From the NCBI GenBank assembly GCA_019115425.1, contig DXDO01000038.1, positions 1-17,511 of the forward strand: 17,511 nt of DNA, read 5' to 3'. The number at the start of each line of letters is the position of its first letter. The first letter of the stretch is position 1. Shown piece by piece: positions 13,960 through 17,511 of this stretch. The notes below the pieces were generated by a model. That model ran no database searches, had not been told where the DNA came from, and saw nothing but the letters and a program-made list of their open reading frames with translations. Made by a program: the position numbers and the translations under genes. The DNA is from Candidatus Agathobaculum merdigallinarum (lineage in GTDB: Bacteria; Bacillota; Clostridia; Oscillospirales; Butyricicoccaceae).

Positions 13960-14589
13960 TTATTCGGTTTCGCTTGCAATCAGGGCCGCGGCGGTCTGGT
14001 CGAAGACTTCCGAGCCCTCGTCCGTCTGTACATCGACCAGCGCGCGCCACAGGCGGTCCACCCGGGCAACGCCGTTACCCAGATCGGTGTAGCAGACGAG
14101 CTGCTCCATACCGACCGCATCATTATCCAGCAGCAGATGCACGACGAATCGTTTTTCACTAAGCTGCATCGGCTGGGTGTACTGGATGCGGTCAAATTCG
14201 CTTGCAGCCGACCAGTGATACAGCTCGCTTTCCGCCAGCTCACGCACCGTGCCATATTCGCCCAGCTGCACCGCCGAGCTATTCAGCACCAGCTCCGTGC
14301 TGACCGATGTGAGCTGATCCGTACCGGCAGTCGGCTCCTCGCCCGTATCAAGTGTGTACAAGGCGGCCGAACCACCTGACGCGAGTTCCACGTCACGCCG
14401 TACCAGCGGCACTTCCAGTACCTCTTCTGTCTGGGCATCGTTCCATTCCTCCAAATTTGTCTGTTTCATCTGTACAAATGCTGTCGTGTCCGTGTCGGGC
14501 ACCTCCATTTTGGGATTATCGTCCGCGCAGCCTGCCGGCAGAAGCAGCGCCCCTGCAAGACAGACGGCGATCAAGCCGCGGAATTTCAT
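13960..14589 (-). CDS. Uncharacterised lipoprotein
   Basis: This 209-residue protein has a lipoprotein signal: MKFRG, then the hydrophobic run LIAVCLAGALLL, then the lipobox LPAGC with the lipidated Cys at 21. The mature part is acidic, starts with a flexible Asp/Thr-rich segment, and continues with a strand-rich domain (for example RFVVHLLLDNDAVGMEQLVCYTDLG). No enzyme motif is visible. AGGAGG lies 9 bases before the ATG and the gene follows the sortase by 13 bases, so the two are probably one transcript ended by the terminator at 13916-13952. It should sit on the outer face of the membrane. Function unknown. Confidence 0.85.
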   Translation of the reverse strand: MKFRGLIAVCLAGALLLPAGCADDNPKMEVPDTDTTAFVQMKQTNLEEWNDAQTEEVLEVPLVRRDVELASGGSAALYTLDTGEEPTAGTDQLTSVSTELVLNSSAVQLGEYGTVRELAESELYHWSAASEFDRIQYTQPMQLSEKRFVVHLLLDNDAVGMEQLVCYTDLGNGVARVDRLWRALVDVQTDEGSEVFDQTAAALIASETE

Positions 14590-14602
14590 TCTATCACGCC
14601 TC

Positions 14603-15394
14603 CTAACGCATTTCCTGTCCGATCACGCAGAACCGATAGGCCGGTTCGTTTGCAATACAGGTGAGCATGGTGATTTGGTTGCCGGCAGTGGGGTTCAGCA
14701 CATCGGTATCCGTTGCAAGGATACGGCCGGCAAAGGTCACCCGGTAAGTGCGCGTGCCGAGCGAAGTCTTGTAGGTGACCACATCGCCGACTTGCACATA
14801 CTTGAGGTTTGCAAAATACGGCCACGAACCGCGGTTGTGGCCGCACAGTGCGACATTGCCATTCCAAACGCTTGTCCCGTCCACATGACCGGCACCTTTC
14901 TGCATGCTTTCATAGGTCGCACCGGAATAGACATAGGCAAAAATGCTGCGGCTGCCGATGGACACCGCACCGAAATGCCCGTTTGTGATGACGAGCTGGC
15001 TCTGGGCTGTGTAGTCGCCGCTCATACCCTCCAGCCGATTGAATGACAGCCCTTCCAGACCGTTCAGTGTTTCGTCCGTGGCAATCTGCTTTTCCACCGC
15101 GCTGCCCCAAGGGTCTATGTATGACCCAGCCGGAATAATGGGCGAGCCGGTGCGCGGCGTGGTCTGGTCTGTGTTCGTGTCCATGCTGTCCGACGGCACG
15201 ACGATCGTGCTGCCGCCCGAATCGTCCCTGCTGTCCAGATCGAGCGCGTGGTTACTGGATGTCGGGGTGTAAAAATAGTTGTCGTAGAGGTCTGCATCAT
15301 ATCGGTACTCGAGCGCCGAGGCAAGCGGCGGACTGAGCGCCAGCAGACAACAGGCCAGTGCGCCGCTGACGGCGCGTTTGATGGTGTTTTTCAT
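14603..15394 (-). CDS. Sortase-family transpeptidase
   Basis: This 263-residue protein has a signal peptide (cleaved near ALA-SA, ~27), a ~90-residue linker rich in Asp/Ser/Thr, and a C-terminal sortase beta-barrel. Catalytic residues are visible: His186 in ALCGHNRGSW, Cys246 in ITMLTCIANE and Arg254 in AYRFCVIGQ. The TLTC-like motif and short Cys-Arg spacing fit the sortase superfamily; subclass (B- or D-like) cannot be settled by eye. The signal peptide may be cleaved rather than kept as an anchor. It would join surface proteins to the wall or build pili, yet no LPXTG-type substrate is present in this window. AAGGAG precedes the ATG. It forms a unit with the downstream lipoprotein gene. Confidence 0.9.
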   Translation of the reverse strand: MKNTIKRAVSGALACCLLALSPPLASALEYRYDADLYDNYFYTPTSSNHALDLDSRDDSGGSTIVVPSDSMDTNTDQTTPRTGSPIIPAGSYIDPWGSAVEKQIATDETLNGLEGLSFNRLEGMSGDYTAQSQLVITNGHFGAVSIGSRSIFAYVYSGATYESMQKGAGHVDGTSVWNGNVALCGHNRGSWPYFANLKYVQVGDVVTYKTSLGTRTYRVTFAGRILATDTDVLNPTAGNQITMLTCIANEPAYRFCVIGQEMR

Positions 15395-15414
15395 GGTATT
15401 TCACTCCTTTTTGC

Positions 15415-15435
15415 AAAAACCCCCATCTTTGAGGG
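15415..15435 (-). terminator. Weak terminator-like hairpin before the sortase gene
   Basis: On the minus strand CCCTC (15435-15431) pairs with GGGGG (15424-15420), including one wobble, followed by TTTTT (15419-15415). It could end stray transcription from the toxin unit just before the sortase ribosome site. The stem is short, so confidence is low. Confidence 0.35.
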
Positions 15436-15458
15436 ATAAACCACACGAAGCGGTTCTC

Positions 15459-15486
15459 TTGACAAAGACGGGGGGTATGTTATAAT
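15459..15486 (+). promoter_or_regulatory. Consensus promoter of a small antisense RNA
   Basis: TTGACA (15459-15464), a 16-base spacer and TATAAT (15481-15486), with an extended -10 TG at 15478-15479. Both hexamers are perfect consensus. No plus-strand gene follows; transcription from ~15493 runs into the terminator hairpin at 15541-15572. Confidence 0.85.
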
Positions 15487-15492
15487 AATGAT

Positions 15493-15580
15493 AAAGAAGG
15501 GCGCTGCATAGCGGTTGACCCTTTAAGTCAGCATTTTATTGCTAACCGCTTGGTGCCAGCCGAGCGGTTAGCGCACTTTT
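15493..15580 (+). ncRNA. Predicted type I antitoxin RNA, ~88 nt
   Basis: Predicted to begin about seven bases after the perfect TATAAT and to end in the TTTT after the hairpin at 15541-15572. It contains a GGGCGCTGCA...AGCGGTTG 5' element (15499-15517) that can fold as a small stem-loop, and a strong terminator. Its 3' end is complementary to the stop-codon region and 3' end of the hydrophobic peptide mRNA. This convergent, 3'-overlapping layout is that of known type I antitoxin RNAs of Firmicutes (par/Fst, txpA-RatA, bsrG-SR4). No coding potential with a ribosome site is seen. Confidence 0.65.
15541..15572. terminator. Shared terminator hairpin between toxin mRNA and antisense RNA
   Basis: A 10-bp perfect stem GCTAACCGCT/AGCGGTTAGC (15541-15550 and 15563-15572) around a 12-base loop. 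On the plus strand it is followed by GCACTTTT. On the minus strand the tail AATAAAATG is not T-rich, so it is a better terminator for the antisense RNA. The toxin TAA (15570-15568) lies inside the stem. Confidence 0.75.
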
Positions 15581-15639
15581 ATGAGGAAAATATGTAGCAA
15601 CAAGATTGCCCATATCAAAATTCTTACGAACTTCTTCAT
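15568..15639 (-). CDS. 23-residue hydrophobic peptide, predicted type I toxin
   Basis: ATG 15639-15637 to TAA 15570-15568 encodes MKKFVRILIW followed by AILLLHIFLIKVR: a basic start, one hydrophobic helix of about 16 residues, and a basic end. That is the shape of membrane-acting type I toxins. AAGGAG sits 9 bases upstream but is buried in a perfect 8-bp hairpin (15647-15666). The gene has its own promoter (15742-15714) and ends in a hairpin shared with a convergent antisense RNA. The peptide is not obviously related in sequence to Fst, TxpA or BsrG. A longer frame covering the same bases (15542-15772) has no ribosome site at its start and looks spurious. Confidence 0.7.
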   Translation of the reverse strand: MKKFVRILIWAILLLHIFLIKVR

Positions 15640-15646
15640 AAAGCAT

Positions 15647-15666
15647 CACTCCTTTCGCAAGGAGTG
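15647..15666 (-). promoter_or_regulatory. Shine-Dalgarno-sequestering hairpin
   Basis: On the minus strand CACTCCTT and AAGGAGTG pair perfectly around a GCGA (GNRA-type) loop. The AAGGAG ribosome site of the toxin is wholly within the 3' arm, so ribosome access would be blocked unless the RNA is remodelled. This kind of lock is well known in type I toxin mRNAs. Confidence 0.75.
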
Positions 15667-15690
15667 GCCAACCGCTGTTTTGCAGCGCCC

Positions 15691-15707
15691 GGACAATAAA
15701 ATTGTCC
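15691..15707 (-). promoter_or_regulatory. 5' stem-loop of the toxin mRNA
   Basis: GGACAAT and ATTGTCC form a 7-bp stem with a 3-base loop exactly at the predicted transcript start (~15707). 5' terminal stems stabilise type I toxin mRNAs against decay. Confidence 0.5.
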
Positions 15708-15713
15708 ACGCAA

Positions 15714-15742
15714 ATTATAGCATATAAGATGTTTTCCGTCAA
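15714..15742 (-). promoter_or_regulatory. Toxin mRNA promoter
   Basis: On the minus strand TTGACG (15742-15737), a 17-base spacer and a perfect TATAAT (15719-15714). It faces the antisense promoter at 15459-15486, so the two units are convergent over about 285 bases. Confidence 0.8.
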
Positions 15743-15745
15743 TTC

Positions 15746-15769
15746 AAGCCGCCTTTGGGCGGCTTTTGT
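15746..15769. terminator. Terminator hairpin next to the toxin promoter
   Basis: AAGCCGCC/GGCGGCTT form a perfect 8-bp stem around TTTG (15746-15765). The T-run TTTT is on the plus-strand side; on the minus strand the tail is GAATTG, so termination there would be weaker. It begins right after the stop of the adhesin C-terminal frame and abuts the toxin -35 box. Confidence 0.6.
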
Positions 15770-16650
15770 CATATCTGCACCTGAAATGCGTAATCGCTGC
15801 CCACAAACGATTCCACCACATGGTGCTGGCCTTCGCCGCCGGTCTCGATGGCGATGTCCCGGCCAACCAGCCGTTTGGCGAGACGCCGGCGCAGGATCAC
15901 CGTGTATTCGGTTTCCTCACGTCCCTGCAGCGCGGACAGGCGCAGCTTGGGCGTTCGTACCCGCACATACTGTCGGCTCACCACGTCGTGGATGCGGCGT
16001 TCTTCGTTGTAGACGTAAACACGGGCAATGTGCCAGCGGATATACCGCCAGATCAGCAGCAGAATGAGCAAAACGGCAAGGCCCATCGCGATTGCGAGCT
16101 GGGATACCGTAATGTCCGGGTTCAGCCCCGGCAGCACCGGAATCTTACTGCCCGTATACGTCACAGTATAGATCACACTGCCAATACCGGTTTTGGCGGC
16201 CTCGCCCTTGTAGACCGCTGTTGCCTGATATCCGTCTGCCACCTGTCGATTTGTATATGTCGTCTTGCTGTACGTCGCCGTGGCTGTCCACGAAGCAGGA
16301 ACGTCCGAATCCTCCACGTTGGCGGTCTCAGACCAGCTCAGACCCGTCAGCGGCAAGGTCAGTCCGTCCGATTGCACGCTTTCCGGCACAAGACTGCGGT
16401 CATTGTAGGCCAGCTGATAGGTTTTGGTAACCGTATGCGGGTGGCTGTCCGTGACCGTGCTGTACCCGGTTGCTTCCACCTTGATGCTCTGCACATCAAG
16501 CAGAAGCTCGCCGATGTAACCGTCTTTGCTGTATGCCCGGGTCGCCGGGAACTGATCGATCACATCCGCAAGCTCACTGGACGGTGCTTCCACCGTAACC
16601 GTTTCCTCCACCGGCAGTGTGTCCGTCGTCTCCTGATCGGATTTATCCAT
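15769..16650 (-). CDS. C-terminal part of the thioester-domain surface protein (stalk, membrane helix, cytoplasmic tail)
   Basis: This 293-residue frame starts at ATG 16650 (MDKSDQETTDTLPVEET) with no ribosome site. It has two or so beta-rich stalk modules (~35-185), one membrane helix LAIAMGLAVLLILLLIW (~186-202), and a basic cytoplasmic tail of ~90 residues beginning RYIRWHIARVYVYNEERR. There is no sortase motif, so anchoring is by the membrane helix. It overlaps the adhesin N-terminal frame by 91 bases in a different register, at exactly the point where that frame loses sensible composition. I read the two as one ~500-residue gene split by a frameshift. A separate protein lacking an export signal would be hard to explain. 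Confidence 0.75.
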   Translation of the reverse strand: MDKSDQETTDTLPVEETVTVEAPSSELADVIDQFPATRAYSKDGYIGELLLDVQSIKVEATGYSTVTDSHPHTVTKTYQLAYNDRSLVPESVQSDGLTLPLTGLSWSETANVEDSDVPASWTATATYSKTTYTNRQVADGYQATAVYKGEAAKTGIGSVIYTVTYTGSKIPVLPGLNPDITVSQLAIAMGLAVLLILLLIWRYIRWHIARVYVYNEERRIHDVVSRQYVRVRTPKLRLSALQGREETEYTVILRRRLAKRLVGRDIAIETGGEGQHHVVESFVGSDYAFQVQI

Positions 16651-17282
16651 ACGCTGATAGCGGCAAACAACGTCAGTGCTTCCGACGTGGAGCTGGCGCT
16701 AAGCGTCTTGCCGGCAGCGCGATAACCGAGCGACGTAGAGCTGCCATAGCTTACGCCATAGCTGCTGTTTGCAGCAATCTGCGCATCGCCCAGCGCACAC
16801 CAGATCGCGGCCTGCGATGCACTGAAATACATATCTGCCGTAAAGTTTTCCGCTGTGATAGGCGAACCAGCGAAAGAAATAAACTGGTTGAGCGTCATGC
16901 GGGCGTCACTGCGTACCGCGACGCCATACACATGCATATCCGATACACGGCTGGTCACCGTGTACGGCATTCCCGATGTGCCGGGGTTGCCCTTGCTGTG
17001 ATCTGCACAGTAGGCGCGAATTTCTGTGCCGTCTGATGCTTCGGTAAACATCGGCCAGACGTTACGCGGCGCGCCGTTTTGCTGGAACCAAGCCTTTTGC
17101 ACGCCCTTATCCGCAATGTTGTATACCTCGCCCACGTTGATTACGATGCTGGACGCTTCGTTGTCCTCCTCTGCCAGCGGCATAATCCCGCCGTCTACCG
17201 CACTGGAAAACGGCACAGTCGTAAGCAGGGTGAGAGCGGACAACAAGCCTGCGGTTGACCGTTTCAAAATGTCCTTTATCAT
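16560..17282 (-). CDS. N-terminal part of the thioester-domain (TQXA-type) adhesin, apparently frameshifted
   Basis: This 240-residue frame starts at ATG 17282 after AAGGAGGAG. It has a signal peptide (LLSALTLLTTVPFSSA, cleaved near 28) and a thioester domain. The reactive Cys is in IRAYCADHSKG (Cys92) and the Gln in SASQAAIWCALG (Gln157), matching the YC and [T/S]QxAxW motifs whose side chains form an internal thioester that bonds covalently to host or surface amines. After residue ~208 the sequence turns into an Arg-rich run (NPIRRRRTHCRWRKR) typical of reading out of frame, while the other frame continues as a plausible stalk. The function would be covalent adhesion at the cell surface. 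The break may be a real mutation, a sequencing error or recoding. Confidence 0.8.
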   Translation of the reverse strand: MIKDILKRSTAGLLSALTLLTTVPFSSAVDGGIMPLAEEDNEASSIVINVGEVYNIADKGVQKAWFQQNGAPRNVWPMFTEASDGTEIRAYCADHSKGNPGTSGMPYTVTSRVSDMHVYGVAVRSDARMTLNQFISFAGSPITAENFTADMYFSASQAAIWCALGDAQIAANSSYGVSYGSSTSLGYRAAGKTLSASSTSEALTLFAAISVWINPIRRRRTHCRWRKRLRWKHRPVSLRM

Positions 17283-17306
17283 TTTGCTCCTCCTTAATGT
17301 TGGAAT

Positions 17307-17336
17307 AAAAAAGCCGCCTTCAAGGAAGAAGGCGGC
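17307..17336 (-). terminator. Intrinsic terminator upstream of the adhesin gene
   Basis: On the minus strand a perfect 9-bp stem GCCGCCTTC/GAAGGCGGC (17313-17336, 6-base loop) is followed by TTTTTT (17312-17307). It precedes the adhesin ribosome site by few bases. It must therefore either end a transcript entering from the right or attenuate the adhesin operon. Confidence 0.88.
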
Positions 17337-17379
17337 GCACGTTGATCATAATTCACTTTTTTCATCCTCTGGATAAAAG

Positions 17380-17422
17380 AAAAGGGCGCGTTGCAGAAAT
17401 GAAACCTGCAGCGCGCTCTTTT
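17380..17422. terminator. Long bidirectional terminator-like hairpin
   Basis: Arms at 17380-17396 and 17406-17422 pair over 17 positions with two G-T wobbles around a 9-base loop. AAAAG/CTTTT form the base, so each strand ends its stem in TTTT. With the terminator at 17307-17336 it forms a double stop upstream of the adhesin. The 17283-17422 stretch otherwise contains no gene that I can support. Confidence 0.6.
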
Positions 17423-17511
17423 ATGCGCCGGCAAAAGGAGCATGTGGCCGATAGGTTGTGGAAAAATAAGAGTTTGTTAAAGGAAAAAGGCATAGCAAAG
17501 CAGACGCTGGA
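17423..17511 (+). CDS. Possible start of a plus-strand gene, cut by the window edge
   Basis: An open plus frame runs from ATG 17423 (or ATG 17399 inside the hairpin, or GTG 17444 three bases after AAAAGGAG) to the edge. It reads VADRLWKNKSLLKEKGIAKQ from the GTG. The composition is basic and helical, as in a small DNA-binding or regulatory protein, but too little is visible to name it, and the ribosome-site spacing is poor for the GTG. It could equally be chance. Confidence 0.25.
   Translation, partial: MRRQKEHVADRLWKNKSLLKEKGIAKQTL

Noticed and set aside
15542..15772. A 76-residue minus frame over the type I locus
   Set aside because: It begins upstream of the toxin promoter without a ribosome site and reads through the promoter and leader hairpins; the 23-residue frame has the ribosome site.
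15766..16725. A 319-residue plus-strand frame opposite the adhesin C-terminal part
   Set aside because: Shadow of the stalk/membrane frame, with no ribosome site.
1..17511. tRNA, rRNA, insertion sequence ends or transposase, integrase and attachment sites
   Set aside because: I searched by eye for cloverleaf arms, rRNA-like stretches, terminal inverted repeats and recombinase motifs and found none that I can support.

Overview
The window looks like part of an integrative or conjugative element, or a plasmid, from a GC-rich Clostridia (Firmicutes) gut-type bacterium. The evidence is strong AGGAGG-type ribosome sites, TTG starts, a sortase, S-layer-homology (SLH) repeats, a C39-type hydrolase in a type IV secretion (T4SS) cluster, and a PrgI/VirB4/VirB6 gene set typical of Gram-positive conjugation systems. 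Nearly all genes lie on the minus strand, so the biological reading order is right to left. No relaxase, coupling ATPase, integrase or origin of transfer is visible. The taxonomic placement is inference from gene style only.

Right part (about 17.3 to 11.7 kb): cell-surface genes. These are a thioester-domain adhesin apparently split by a frameshift, a sortase, a lipoprotein, and a 725-residue secreted protein with five roughly 100-residue repeats and SLH domains. Between the adhesin and the sortase is a compact locus (15459-15742). It has two near-consensus convergent promoters, a 23-residue hydrophobic peptide gene, a Shine-Dalgarno-sequestering hairpin, a shared terminator hairpin and an inverted repeat near the two predicted RNA 5' ends. 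I read it as a par-like type I toxin-antitoxin system.

Middle (about 11.7 to 4.6 kb): mating-channel genes. These are a VirB2-like pilin candidate, VirB6/TrbL, a membrane-anchored C39 peptidase, an XRE regulator, PrgI and VirB4. Two plus-strand islands interrupt this run: a Phd/YefM-RelE/ParE type II toxin-antitoxin pair, and a small gene with its own promoter, candidate operator and strong terminator. VirB4 stops just before the position of its Walker A motif, so the ATPase domain is missing. It overlaps, out of frame, a cysteine-rich reading frame that has no start codon. This looks like a deletion or recombination junction.

Left part (4.6 kb to 1): a tightly packed set of two small unknown proteins, a MoxR/RavA-type AAA+ ATPase with an unusual coiled insertion, an SSB protein, and a von Willebrand A (ViaA-like) protein running off the left edge. 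The ATPase and VWA protein probably work as a pair. The SSB links the set to DNA transfer or replication.

The most interesting items are the type I toxin-antitoxin locus, the VirB4 junction, the SSB-MoxR-VWA module, and possible AUU/AUA start codons for VirB6 and the C39 peptidase.
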